A stretch of 64,000 bases of DNA from assembly GCF_022869805.1 (NCBI RefSeq), contig NZ_CP094974.1:4774001-4838000 (forward strand), in the 5' to 3' direction. The position numbers and the translations under genes were made by a program. Under the pieces are notes generated by a model. It did not search any database and was not told where the DNA came from. It saw only the letters and a list, made by a program, of their open reading frames with translations. This DNA is from Halosolutus halophilus. GTDB lineage: Archaea; Halobacteriota; Halobacteria; Halobacteriales; Natrialbaceae. Positions 42,323-52,100 of the stretch are shown here, one piece after another. Within the stretch, counting starts at the first letter, position 1. Every line of letters starts with the position of its first letter.

Positions 42323-42410
42323 ATCGATGGTCGATCGGTTTCGATCCCGCGTCGACGGGTCTCGAGGTCGGGGCCGAGATTCTTCGTCTCGGCCGTCGAA
42401 GACTGGAGAC

Positions 42411-43112
42411 ATGACCGACAACGCCGACGACGAGTCCGCACAGGCCGATCCGGGACGCGAGGTAGGCCACGACGCATCGGAACTGCCGTCGGTACTCGGC
42501 CACGCGTACCGCGGCGAACTCGATCGCGAGACGACCTGGCGGTCGAGACTCGATCAGACGACGACCTGGGCCGTCACGCTGATGGCGGCGATCCTCACGT
42601 GGGCGTTCTCGAGTGCCGACAATCCACACTATATCGTCCTCATCGGCGTCCTGACTGTCGGGATGTTCCTCGCGATCGAGGCGCGGCGGTACCGCGACTA
42701 CGACGTCTACCGCTCTCGCGTGCGACTGTTCCAGCAGAACTTCCTGGCTCCCACGCTGGATCCGTCCCGGAGCGTCGAACACGGGAACTGGCGGACCGAA
42801 CTCGGGGACGACTACCGGCAACCGACCCTGAAGATCACGATGTTCGAGGCGATCGCGAATCGCTTGCGACGCATCTACTTCGCGCTCCTGACCGTGCTGT
42901 GTATCGCGTGGCTCTTTCGCGTCACGGCGTTCGCACGGAATGCGGGATTTCCTGCCGCCGCCTCCGTCGGGACCGTTCCCGGGATCGCCGTCGTGACCGT
43001 CGTCGGCGCGTTCTACGCCGCGATTCTCGCGATCACGTTCTGGCCGCGCGAGCGGGAAGCCAAAGGAGAGTTCCGCGACACCGAGGCCGGCGACTGGAAG
43101 GAATCCGAGTGA
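42411..43112 (+). CDS. DUF2270 membrane protein
   Basis: 233 residues with four membrane segments in two pairs (around 53-90 and 160-215). The motif HAYRGELDRETTWRSRLDQTTTWAV at the start (quoted in part as HAYRGELDRETTW) and RRYRDYDVYRSRVRLFQQNF in the middle are the DUF2270 hallmarks. This family of integral membrane proteins is of unknown function. It is divergent from the thioredoxin gene; the shared gap holds operator A near the thioredoxin side. Confidence 0.85.
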   Translation: MTDNADDESAQADPGREVGHDASELPSVLGHAYRGELDRETTWRSRLDQTTTWAVTLMAAILTWAFSSADNPHYIVLIGVLTVGMFLAIEARRYRDYDVYRSRVRLFQQNFLAPTLDPSRSVEHGNWRTELGDDYRQPTLKITMFEAIANRLRRIYFALLTVLCIAWLFRVTAFARNAGFPAAASVGTVPGIAVVTVVGAFYAAILAITFWPREREAKGEFRDTEAGDWKESE

Positions 43113-43141
43113 TCCCGGGCGAACGCGCCGCACCCGGGCGA

Positions 43142-43621
43142 TCACGCGGCGCAGGTCGGACACGATCGCCGGTGGCGCACGTAGATCAGCCCCGCCAGGA
43201 TCGCGACGGAGACCGCGCCGAGAAGAGGCCGGAGCGGATCGAAGTACGTCATGAGCGCCGACGAACTGAACAGCGCGAGCAGGAAGACGTTACAGATCGG
43301 ACAGCCGACCGCGAGGAACCCGCCGACCAGCCCGCCCAGTAGCAATCGATCCTCGCCGTCCGACTCGCCGCCGCTTTCGGATTCGGGTTTGGCCACTTCG
43401 GTCGTCAGTCGCTGGGCCGTATAGACGCCCGCGAGCAGTGCCGTCAGCGTCAGGAACAGGTAGTCGACCGGCGTCCGGGGAACCATCCGGACGTAAAGCG
43501 GGTTCGGAACGAGTCCGGTGACGAGTCCGAACAGCAGGAACACGCCGATCGCGACGGCCGTTCCCCACGCGATCGCTCGTCCGTTCGATCGGATCGAGTG
43601 GACGAACCGGCGTCCCGTCAT
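43142..43621 (-). CDS. Cys-motif membrane protein (CPIC), second of pair
   Basis: 159 residues with four membrane segments. GGFLAVGCPICNVFLLALFS places a CPIC pair inside the third helix, and the protein ends in RRSCPTCAA, a cytoplasmic or external CPTC pair. Two CxxC pairs in a small membrane protein suggest metal or disulfide relay. Its ATG overlaps the stop of the upstream partner (ATGA), so both are made together. I know similar CPICN-containing proteins only as uncharacterised. Confidence 0.65.
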   Translation of the reverse strand: MTGRRFVHSIRSNGRAIAWGTAVAIGVFLLFGLVTGLVPNPLYVRMVPRTPVDYLFLTLTALLAGVYTAQRLTTEVAKPESESGGESDGEDRLLLGGLVGGFLAVGCPICNVFLLALFSSSALMTYFDPLRPLLGAVSVAILAGLIYVRHRRSCPTCAA

Positions 43622-44166
43622 TTCGTCGCCTCCGTCGCGATCGCACACCGTTCGGGATGGCCCGCCCGTCCCAGAAAGAACAGCAACAGCACCAGGCCGC
43701 CGATCCGAAGGAGCGTCCCGTCGTACGGGAGCGCGGCCAGCCCCCCGGCGAACCCCAGAAAGCCGAGGAGCCCGGCACCACAGCTCGCACAGCCCGACGC
43801 GAGGAGCCCGGGAAGGACCCCCGACAGGTCGGTCAGACCCGCGGGCCCGACGAATCGAAGTTGCGCGACGGCGTTGACGACGGCGACGCCTGTGAGCAGG
43901 GCGTAGAGGACGATGACGGCGATCGACGAGGGACCGTCGGTCCGGTAAATCGTCTCCGTGAGCGAGACGAGGACGTAGTCGAACCAGTGGAGACCGTCGC
44001 CGAGCATCTGGAGCGAAAACTCCGGCATCGCGCTCAGTATCAGGAGGACGTAGGTGGCGAGCGTCACGATCACCAGTCCGATCGTCCCTCGCCACGTCTC
44101 GAACGGGTACGAGACCGCTGCGGAGAGGTTGGTCAGGTAACCCGTGATCGACTCGCGCGAGATCAT
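43618..44166 (-). CDS. Cys-motif membrane protein (CASC), first of pair
   Basis: 182 residues, five to six membrane segments. The helix GLLASGCASCGAGLLGFLGF contains CASC. An N-terminal ISRESITGYLTNLSAAVSYP leads into helix 1. A TATA-like gaaattttag (44190-44199, minus strand) predicts a leaderless start at ATG 44164-44166, and operator B is 10 bp further upstream, so this two-gene unit is a likely target of the ArsR-like regulator. The Cys pairs in both proteins point to metal or thiol chemistry at the membrane. No named family. Confidence 0.65.
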   Translation of the reverse strand: MISRESITGYLTNLSAAVSYPFETWRGTIGLVIVTLATYVLLILSAMPEFSLQMLGDGLHWFDYVLVSLTETIYRTDGPSSIAVIVLYALLTGVAVVNAVAQLRFVGPAGLTDLSGVLPGLLASGCASCGAGLLGFLGFAGGLAALPYDGTLLRIGGLVLLLFFLGRAGHPERCAIATEATK

Positions 44167-44208
44167 CTGCGTACACAGATACAACGCTGACTAAAATTTC
44201 CGACTCCG

Positions 44209-44227
44209 ATTTGCTGGGTCAGCAAAT
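44209..44227. promoter_or_regulatory. Operator B: perfect ATTTGCTG-N3-CAGCAAAT
   Basis: Perfect 8-bp inverted repeat in the divergent gap between the Cys-motif membrane protein pair and the large lipoprotein. The distance to the minus-strand TATA-like element is about 10 bp, as at 39969. Confidence 0.8.
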
Positions 44228-44282
44228 CGCGGCGCCGTTTACCCACACAATAATGAACGTGCTGGCGAGGAACCTCTCGACA

Positions 44283-46187
44283 ATGGCATACGAACGCGAC
44301 GCGGACGACGGCTCGTCTCGACGGCGGATGCTGGCCGCACTCGGTGCTGCATCGACGACTCTTGCGGGCTGTACGGACGTACTCTCGGACGAGGCGAGCG
44401 AGACGACTCCCGACGACGCGACGAACGGGAACGGCGGGGGCGAACCGGGCGACGGCTCCGTGCGCTGGCCCGCGATCGAGGCGGGCGAGGTGCTCTCGGA
44501 CTTCGAGACCCTCGACGAGTGGTCTCCCCGTACCGGCGAGATATCGGCCGCCTCCGACGAGGCGCGATCCGGATCGCAAGCGGCGGTCGTCGAGAGCGAC
44601 GAGGGCACGGCCGGCATGGAGCTTCGGTTCCCCGACGGGATCGATCTCGAAGGCTGGGACGCGTCGGTGGCGGTCAAGCCGGAATCCGCAGATCGAATCG
44701 TCGTCGAGTTCCTCGCGCCGACACGCAGCGAGCGCCTCTCCAGCATTCGCGTGGTGCCGGACGGGTACGACGGCTGGTTCCGGATGGACTGCGGCTACCA
44801 GCAGAAGCCGGGGAACGATCCGGACCTCTCGAACGTCACCGGCATCAACGTCATCGCAGACGGGCCGGACGGCGGGCCGACCAGACTGCTGGTCGACGAC
44901 CTCCGGCGAACCGAGTCGGCCGCCAACGGCAAGGCGATCCTCGCGTTCCACGGCGGCCACGATTCGCACTACGACGTCGCGGCCGGGATGCTCGAGGAGC
45001 GCGGCTGGGCCGCGGCGGTTCCGGTCAGCCCCGATCGAATCGGCGAGGGCGGTCGGATGGGGCTGGACGAACTACGCGACCTCAGCGACCGCGGCTGGGA
45101 CGTCTGTTCGCTCCCGCAGACGTCGACGCCCCTGCCGGAACAGCCCGCGGATCGGCAGCGTGAGATCCTCGAAACCGCTCGAGACGCACTCGCAAGCGAC
45201 GGCTTCGACGACGGATCGCGCCACCTGTTCGTTCCCGAGGCCCGGATGGATTCGACGACCTACGACGTCGTCAGGGACGTCCACGAGTCGGCGTTCCTGT
45301 ACAGTTCCGGGACGACCGCCGCCCCGCCGATCGAGATGCACATGATCCCGTTCATCTGGGGCCCCGCGCTTCACACCGGCGTTCGCCGCCATCTCAATCT
45401 CTCCGACCAGTACGACCTGCTCACTGTGTTGCGGATTCCGCGGATCGTCGACGAGGAAGACGTGGGCGTCGACGAGAACAGGATGTCGCTCGACGACTTC
45501 GGACTGCTCCTCGATCACATCGAACACCGCGGCCTCGACGTCGTCACACCCTCCGACCTCGTAGACGGGACGCTGGACCGCGACAGCAGCGGCGACGAAG
45601 CCGAGACCGGCGAACGGCCGGACGGAGTCGTTCTCGAGGCGGGCCAGTCCCACGCGTTCGAGGGATCGGGAACCGGCGACTCGCCGACGTTCGACCTCGA
45701 CGAGGGCGTCCTCGTCGCGAACGTCTCCCACGACGGCAGGGAGATCACCGTCGACGCGACGAAAACCGGCGGGTTCGGAATCGACGAGAATCTGCTGACG
45801 ACGTCCGGGAATCCCACCGGAACCTCGATCATGGCCGTCGAGGACGCCACCTACAGGCTCGAGGTCGACGCCGACGGCGCGTGGTCGATCGACCTCTCCC
45901 AGCCGTCGGTTCACAGCGACGACCTCGACGACCTTCCGTTCGAGGACGCCGGTACGGGATCGTCGTTCGTCGGGCCGCTGTGGACGGACGGCGACGTCAG
46001 GGTCGTCGCGACACACGATGGCGACGGCACGTTTATCGTCGACGGCTACGGTGAGGACGGCAGTCGAGAGGTCCTCGTCAACCGGACCGGCGCGTTCGAC
46101 AACTCGCGATCGTACAAGGCGGGCGGACCCGTCTGGCTCAACGTCGAGGCCGACGGCGACTGGACGCTCGACGTCACCGACTCGTAG
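44283..46187 (+). CDS. Secreted lipoprotein with polysaccharide-deacetylase-like domain
   Basis: 634 residues. Tat-lipoprotein signal (SSRRRMLAALGAASTTLAGC, lipid Cys30), an acidic linker, a beta-sandwich-like region (about 60-200), then a NodB-like barrel (about 215-430) with AILAFHGGHDSHYDVAAGML and RHLFVPEARMDSTTYDVVRD. The catalytic Asp-Asp pair of active NodB enzymes is replaced by HGGHDS, so it may bind rather than cut glycans. The C-terminal 190 residues are beta-rich repeats with WSIDLSQP / WTLDVTDS. It sits beside operator B. An alternative ATG at 44253 exists. Confidence 0.65.
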   Translation: MAYERDADDGSSRRRMLAALGAASTTLAGCTDVLSDEASETTPDDATNGNGGGEPGDGSVRWPAIEAGEVLSDFETLDEWSPRTGEISAASDEARSGSQAAVVESDEGTAGMELRFPDGIDLEGWDASVAVKPESADRIVVEFLAPTRSERLSSIRVVPDGYDGWFRMDCGYQQKPGNDPDLSNVTGINVIADGPDGGPTRLLVDDLRRTESAANGKAILAFHGGHDSHYDVAAGMLEERGWAAAVPVSPDRIGEGGRMGLDELRDLSDRGWDVCSLPQTSTPLPEQPADRQREILETARDALASDGFDDGSRHLFVPEARMDSTTYDVVRDVHESAFLYSSGTTAAPPIEMHMIPFIWGPALHTGVRRHLNLSDQYDLLTVLRIPRIVDEEDVGVDENRMSLDDFGLLLDHIEHRGLDVVTPSDLVDGTLDRDSSGDEAETGERPDGVVLEAGQSHAFEGSGTGDSPTFDLDEGVLVANVSHDGREITVDATKTGGFGIDENLLTTSGNPTGTSIMAVEDATYRLEVDADGAWSIDLSQPSVHSDDLDDLPFEDAGTGSSFVGPLWTDGDVRVVATHDGDGTFIVDGYGEDGSREVLVNRTGAFDNSRSYKAGGPVWLNVEADGDWTLDVTDS

Positions 46188-46253
46188 CGACGGCCGGCGC
46201 TTGCGTCGATCGCGACCCCGTCAGGGGCAGCGTCGGCGTCGACTTCGGCTCTC

Positions 46254-46814
46254 TCAGGGACAGCCGTTCCCGTCGAACGATCGCGGCTCAGGACCCTGGT
46301 CGACGGACCGCGTCGCACCCGTGTCGAGGGTCACCAGCATCGCTCGACCGCCGTACTCGTGGGTCTGGTCGTGACCGCGAACGACGACACACGTCACGTC
46401 GTCGGGAACGTCGACGGTCTCCGAGCGCGTGAACGGTTGCTCGGAGTGAGCGTGGAGCAATTCTCGTCGACCGAGTCGCGTCCCGTCGAGGCGCTCGACC
46501 TGCCACCAGTTCGCGTAGCCGTCCTCGCCGTCGTCGTCGTGGTGGAGCGTCACGTCGAATCCGTACGATCCGTCCTCGCCGTCGACCGCGACGTCGACGA
46601 CGTTCGCCTCCCGGAGGTCGAGGTCGTCCGCACGCTGCTCCGGGCCGTCGGACTCGGTCCCGTCGTTCGAACCCGAGTCGTCGGTGCTGTCGGTCCCGTC
46701 ACCGCCGACGGAATCCGAGTCGTTCCGATCGCTGCAACCGGCCAGTGTCACGATCGCGAGCGCACTCGCGGCGCTCCCGAGCAACCGGCGTCGGGCGAGA
46801 CCAGGTCCGGACAT
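46254..46814 (-). CDS. Small secreted lipoprotein
   Basis: 186 residues. Signal LARRRLLGSAASALAIVTLAG with lipid Cys27, a 45-residue Asp/Ser/Gly linker, then a compact domain with VDVAVDGEDGSYGFDVTLHH, ANWWQVERLDG and VRGHDQTHEYGGRAMLV. The conserved His residues (THEYGG, LLHAHS) could bind metal. A TATA-like gatttatcc (46835-46843, minus strand) predicts a nearly leaderless start, and a degenerate operator B copy (46855-46873) lies upstream. No named family. Confidence 0.65.
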   Translation of the reverse strand: MSGPGLARRRLLGSAASALAIVTLAGCSDRNDSDSVGGDGTDSTDDSGSNDGTESDGPEQRADDLDLREANVVDVAVDGEDGSYGFDVTLHHDDDGEDGYANWWQVERLDGTRLGRRELLHAHSEQPFTRSETVDVPDDVTCVVVRGHDQTHEYGGRAMLVTLDTGATRSVDQGPEPRSFDGNGCP

Positions 46815-46854
46815 GTGTCTTCGATCGGCGTCCGTGGATAAATCGCATCCGGCG

Positions 46855-46873
46855 ATTTTCCGGGCCAGCAACC
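46855..46873. promoter_or_regulatory. Degenerate operator B copy
   Basis: ATTTTCCG-N3-CAGCAACC: 12 of 16 half-site bases match ATTTGCTG/CAGCAAAT. It lies about 12 bp upstream of the TATA-like element of the minus-strand lipoprotein gene, the same place as the intact copies. Confidence 0.45.
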
Positions 46874-46920
46874 GTTCACAGGCGACGAAATACCTCCCCC
46901 GCCGTCGAAGGGCGGTCCCG

Positions 46921-46939
46921 ATTTGCTGACCCAGCAAAT
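46921..46939. promoter_or_regulatory. Operator B: perfect ATTTGCTG-N3-CAGCAAAT
   Basis: Perfect inverted repeat 50 bp before the DsbA-like gene; the three central bases are ACC, the complement of the GGT found at 39969 and 44209. Confidence 0.78.
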
Positions 46940-46989
46940 CGGCGATTCCGTTACGGTCCGGTGAGGTGAAGTGAGCGCGAGTACAACAG

Positions 46990-47718
46990 ATGTCTCTCGA
47001 TCAGCCGTCCCGTCGTGCCTTCCTCGCCGGGTCAGTCGTGGCGATCGGCAGTGGCGGTGCGTATTATCTCACGCGAGCCGACGACGACGGGTCTCACGAC
47101 CTGTCGCCGGAGTTTCACTCGAGCGACGAAACGTCGGCGCTCGGCGTCGATCTGACCGGGAAACCGATCATGGGATCGCCCGAGGCATCGATCGAGATCT
47201 ACTACTGGACGGACTTCCAGTGTCCGTTCTGCGAACGGTTCGAACGGGAGACGCTCCCCGACCTCGTTCGAGACCACGTCGAACCCGGTGACGTTCGCGT
47301 CGCGTTCGTCGCGCTGCCGTACTTCGGCGCGGATTCGATGACCGCCGCGGTCGCCGGCAAGTGCGTGTGGGACCAGGTTCACGACGCCGATCCGTCGGCG
47401 TACTGGGACTGGCACACGGCGATCTTCGACGAACAGGGCGAGAAGAATTCGGGGTGGGCCGCGACCGAGAACCTCCTCGAGTACACCCGATCGGTCCCCG
47501 GCGTCGACGCCGACGCTCTCGAGTCGTGTCTCGACGATCGGCGATCGGCGTTCGAAGACGAGATCGAGGCGGACGCGGAACAGGCCCGGTCGTTCGGCAT
47601 CTCGGGTACCCCGACGTTCGTCGTTTTCAATCCGGAGGCCGAAGCGGCCGGAACGCTCACCGGCGCGCAGCCGAAAGAACGGTTCGACGAGGCGATCGAG
47701 CGGATCGAGAACGCGTGA
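46990..47718 (+). CDS. Exported DsbA-like thiol oxidoreductase
   Basis: 242 residues. Tat signal (SRRAFLAGSVVAIGSGG), then a DsbA/thioredoxin-like domain with YYWTDFQCPFCERFERETLP (Cys78, Cys81), an inserted helical domain (about 120-190) with KCVWDQVHDADPSAYWDW, and the cis-Pro segment GISGTPTFVVFNP. Likely acts outside the cytoplasmic membrane in disulfide formation or reduction. It lies 50 bp from operator B, and the Cys-motif membrane proteins under the same operator are possible partners. A DUF2243 gene follows after 160 bp. Confidence 0.85.
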   Translation: MSLDQPSRRAFLAGSVVAIGSGGAYYLTRADDDGSHDLSPEFHSSDETSALGVDLTGKPIMGSPEASIEIYYWTDFQCPFCERFERETLPDLVRDHVEPGDVRVAFVALPYFGADSMTAAVAGKCVWDQVHDADPSAYWDWHTAIFDEQGEKNSGWAATENLLEYTRSVPGVDADALESCLDDRRSAFEDEIEADAEQARSFGISGTPTFVVFNPEAEAAGTLTGAQPKERFDEAIERIENA

Positions 47719-47877
47719 CGCCGAGCGCGATTTGCGGGGCTGTCCGGCGGCCCGCAGCGGGATGCAACGGGGATGCGGGACCGATTTCCGCGTTCCGACG
47801 CCCACCGCCCTCGTTCGGCGGCGGCCGCTTGCACTAGACAGCAGTGCACGCTTTTCCACGACCCACGATCGTTCAGT

Positions 47878-48420
47878 ATGGTTCAACGAGCAGACACGTG
47901 GCTCGGACTTCGCGAGCGCACGAAACCGCTCGTCCGGGCGGGAATCGTCCTCGGGATCGGCCTGGGTGGCTTTTTCGACGGGATCGTGCTCCACCAGCTC
48001 CTGCAGTGGCACCACATGCTGTCGGCCTGGACGGCGCCGACGTCCGTCGCCAATCTGCGTCTGAACGTGCTCGCGGACGGGTTCTTCCACGTCGGGACGT
48101 ACCTCTTTACGATCGTCGGAATCGCCCTGCTCGTCCGCGCGTGGCAGCGTCCGGCCGTTCCCCGGTCGGGGCGAACGCTCGTCGGGTCGGTGATCGCGGG
48201 CTGGGGCGCGTTCAATCTCGTCGAGGGGCTCGTGAACCACCAGCTCCTCGGCATTCACCACGTCTGGCCGGCCGGGCCCGGAAGCGTCCTCCTCTGGGAT
48301 CTCGCGTTCCTGCTGTCGGGCGCGGTGTTCGTGGCCGGCGGGTACGCCGTGATTCGCGGCGACGAGGCGGCCACGCCCGCGTCTCGGGACGACCGCGGGA
48401 CGGACGAACAGCCGACCTGA
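47878..48420 (+). CDS. DUF2243 membrane protein
   Basis: 180 residues, four membrane segments. GGFFDGIVLHQLLQWHHML (His39, His45, His46) in the first helix is the DUF2243 signature, and a second His cluster (VNHQLLGIHHVWP) lies in the third helix. The paired His motifs suggest metal or haem binding in the membrane. The function of the family is unknown. Same strand as the DsbA-like gene but with a 159-bp gap, so co-transcription is uncertain. Confidence 0.85.
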   Translation: MVQRADTWLGLRERTKPLVRAGIVLGIGLGGFFDGIVLHQLLQWHHMLSAWTAPTSVANLRLNVLADGFFHVGTYLFTIVGIALLVRAWQRPAVPRSGRTLVGSVIAGWGAFNLVEGLVNHQLLGIHHVWPAGPGSVLLWDLAFLLSGAVFVAGGYAVIRGDEAATPASRDDRGTDEQPT

Positions 48421-48557
48421 TGGGGACCCGGTTCGCGAACCGCCGCTCGTCGCTGGCGGCGTACTGTACGTCCGGCGGCCCGTGGGTTCGGCAGAGACGC
48501 GCCCGATCCTCCCGTTCGGAAGCGATCGCAGGGCGGACGACGACGCCGATCGAGGCG

Positions 48558-48908
48558 CTACTCGATCCCGGCGTCGTGGCGACGAGGACAGGACTCGATA
48601 CGGTTTGCGGCGGGGTCGTAGTCGATAATTCCCCAGTCGGCTAGCCTGGGGAGGTGAACGTGGTGGAGCGCGAGTGCGACGCGGTCTACGGTCTCCGCGT
48701 CGGTTTCGTCGACACCGTTTTCGCGCGCGGCGATGCCCGCTGCCAGATCGGCGAGTTCGACCGGACCGCGCCGTCCCAGGAGTACGTCGATCGTCATCGT
48801 GCGTCGATCCGTTTCGAACGGTCGGTCGTGATCGCTCTCCCACGGATCGACTGGTTCCGCGTACGTCCTCGTGAGTTCGCGTATGGATCGGGTCATATCG
48901 ATGGACAC
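48558..48908 (-). CDS. DUF7344-like haloarchaeal winged-HTH protein
   Basis: 116 residues from GTG 48906-48908. The motif VDRVALALHHVHLPRLADWGIIDYDP is the DUF7344-type core (quoted region is about 75-100; key residues HHVHLP and IDYD). Such proteins are small HTH regulators abundant in haloarchaea. A TATA-like aaactata (48930-48937, minus strand) sits about 25 bp before the GTG, so I prefer this leaderless start; ATG at 48896 is an alternative. It faces away from the large PAS regulator gene. Confidence 0.7.
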   Translation of the reverse strand: MSIDMTRSIRELTRTYAEPVDPWESDHDRPFETDRRTMTIDVLLGRRGPVELADLAAGIAARENGVDETDAETVDRVALALHHVHLPRLADWGIIDYDPAANRIESCPRRHDAGIE

Positions 48909-49131
48909 TGACCCGCCAGCGGCGGCCAGTATAGTTTCATCCAAGAACCCGGACGTCCGTAAGGCTAGAGTAACAGTAATTAGGTTCTCTCCGGGAACGG
49001 ATCGTTTCCGACGTGACGGCACGCCGACCACTAGCGGAACCGCGATCACGAATCTCCGTCCGCTGCTCTCCGTTCGCAAAGTGCCTCCGCCGGCGGAGGG
49101 TTGAAAAGCGTGTGTTGCGAGGGTTATTGCA

Positions 49132-52100
49132 ATGACGTCTCGATCGTTGACCGAGAGTCTTCGGGAAACCCTCGCCCTCTTCGACGGCTCCGGCACGCCG
49201 CGGACGACGACCGAAGTCGCGGACCGCCTCGACCTCGGCCGCCGGAGCACCTACGAACGCCTGAATCGACTCGTCGAACACGACGAACTCGAGACCAAGA
49301 AGGTCGGAGCGAGTGCCCGCGTGTGGTGGCGGCCACCGGCGTCGGCACCCGGCGGCGAGGATCGGCCGACCGGCGTCGAGTCCCCGATCGGCGACGCGCT
49401 CGACGGCGCGGACGTCGGCGTGGTCCTCCTCGACGTGGCGGGCGAGGTGGTGTGGATCAACGGCGCGACCGAGCGGTACTTCGGACTCGATCGCGAGCAG
49501 GTTCTCGGGCAGGACGAACGCGAACTCGTCACGGAACGGATGGCATCCGCGGTCGAGGACGGACCGTCGTTCGTCGATACCGTCATGGAGACCGACGACG
49601 AAACCGGGTCTCCCGAACGGTTCGAGTGTCGCGTGACGGCGGGCGAGGGACGCGAGGATCGCTGGCTCGAGTATCGCAGCAAACCGATCGAGTCCGGGGC
49701 GTACGCCGGTGGCCGGATCGAACGCTACGACGACGTCACCGAGCGGAACCGGGCGGAACACACGGCCCCGGACGAGCGAGCACAGTTCGAATCGCTGGTC
49801 GAGGCGGTCGAGGAGTACGCGATCTTCGCCCTCGGTCCGGACGGCCACGTTCAGACCTGGAACGCGGGGGCAGCCCAAATCACGGGCTACGCGGCCGACG
49901 AAGTCCTCGGCGAACACGTCTCGGTGTTCTACACCGAGGCGGACCGGGAGGCTGGCGTCCCCGAGGCGAACCTCGCGGCCGCCGCCGACGAGGGGGCGAT
50001 CGAGGACGAAGGGTGGCGCGTTCGGGAGGACGGCTCGCAGTTCCAGGCGACCGTCACCGTCACCGCCATCCGGGACGACGACGGCGACCTCCAGGGATAC
50101 GTGAAGGTCACGCGGAACAGAACCGATCGCAAACGGGCCCAGAAGGAACATCAACTACAGCTATCGCTGAGCCGGGCTCTGACGGAAGCGGCGTCGCTCG
50201 AGGACGGTCTTCAGGCGACACTGGAACACGTCTGTGAGTGGACGGACTGGGAACTCGGTCAGGCGTGGGTTCCGACCGACGACGGGGTCGTCGAGCGCCT
50301 TCCCGTCTCGTACGTCGAGTCGGACGCGTACGCTCCATTCGACGAAGCGTCGTTGGAGTTCACCTTCAATCCGGGCGAAGGGATACCGGGTCGAGCCCTG
50401 TCCTCGGGAACCCCGGTCTGGTTCCCCGACGTCTCTGCGCTCCCCGAAGAGACGTATCACCGGACCGCGCTGGCGACCGAGGTCGGAGTGAAGGCTGGCC
50501 TGGGTGTCCCCGTCCTCGTCGACGGGGAGGTGGCGGTTATTCTCGAGTTTTACATGTCGGAATCGAGGGGGAAAGACGACTGGCTGGTCGAAGTCGTGAC
50601 CGCAATCGCGGCGGAACTCGGGAGCCTGGTCGGGAAACAGCAGGCCAGGGATATGCTCGAACGCGAGCGAGATCTCCTCGAGACCATCTTCGATACGAGT
50701 CCGATCGGATTGGCCGTCCTTGACGACCAGGGCGAGATCGTCCGGGCGAACGGTCGCGCGGAGGAACTGCTCGGTCTGACCGCAGTGGAGATCGAGGGAC
50801 GAACGTACGACGAACCGGAGTGGAATATCTGGGACGGGAACGGTGACCCGATCGGTCCCGACGAGCACCCAGTTACGGAGGTCTTCGAGACGGGAGAGCC
50901 GGTCCTCGGGTATCGTCACGGCATTACCCTCTCCGACGGGACTGACCGCTGGTTGTCGAGTAACGCCTCCCCGGTCCTCGACGATACGGGCGACGTCGAG
51001 CAGGTGATCGTCGCCCTCGAGGACGTTACACAGCTCGAAGAGCAGGCTCGACGCCTCGAACGCCAGCACGCCGACCTCGAGTCCGAACTGCAGGAACTGT
51101 TCGAACGGGTCGACGACGCGTTCTACGCACTCGACGACGAGATGCGGTTCACCTACGTCAACGATCGCGCCGAGGAGCTTCTGGGCTACTCCGGGTCCGA
51201 ACTCCTCGGCAGGTCCGTCTGGGAGGCGCTCTCCGTGGCCGACGACGACCCGATTCGTGATCACTTCGAGACGGCGATGGCCACCCAGACCGCCACGAGC
51301 TTCGAACGCTTCTCGGAACCGCTCGACATCTGGGAGAACGTCAGGGTGTACCCGTCGGCGTCCGGCCTGTCCGTGTACTTCACCGACATCACCGAGCGCA
51401 AGGAGCGCGAGCGCGAACTCGAGGAGTACCGGCGCCGCTACCGGACGTTCGTCGAGCACTTCCCCAACGGCGCCGTCGCGCTCGTCGACGAGGATCTCCG
51501 CTACGTCACGTTCGGCGGCACGCTGGAGGGGGACACCGACGTGACGAGGGCGGATCTCGAGGGGGCACCCATTCGCGACGCGCTCCCACGGAAAATCGCG
51601 GACGTCGTCGTTCCGTGCTACGAAGCGGCGCTCGACGGCGAAATTTCCGCGTTCGAGGAGACGATCGACGGCAGCACTTACCAGTTCCACTTCGTCCCGG
51701 TTCGTGACGACGACGGCGACGTCTTCACCGCCATGGGGCTGTCACAGGACATTACCGAACAGAAGGAACGCGAGCGTCGACTCGAGGAGTCGGAGCAGCG
51801 GTACCGGACGCTCGTGGATAAGTTCCCGAACGGCATCGTCACCTTGTTCGACGAGGACTTCCGCTATCTGATCGCGGGCGGAGAGCTCTACGAGGTGTTC
51901 GACAGATCCCCAGACGAAACGATCGGAAAAACGCTCTACGACCGCAGCACCGCCGAGGAGATCGAGCTTCTCGAACCGCATTACCGGGCCGCATTGAGCG
52001 GGGAATCGCACTCCTTCGAGACCGAGTACGCCGGCCGGACGATCCAGTTATGGACGGTTCCCGTGACCGACGAGAGCGGGTCGGTGTTCGCCGGCATGGC

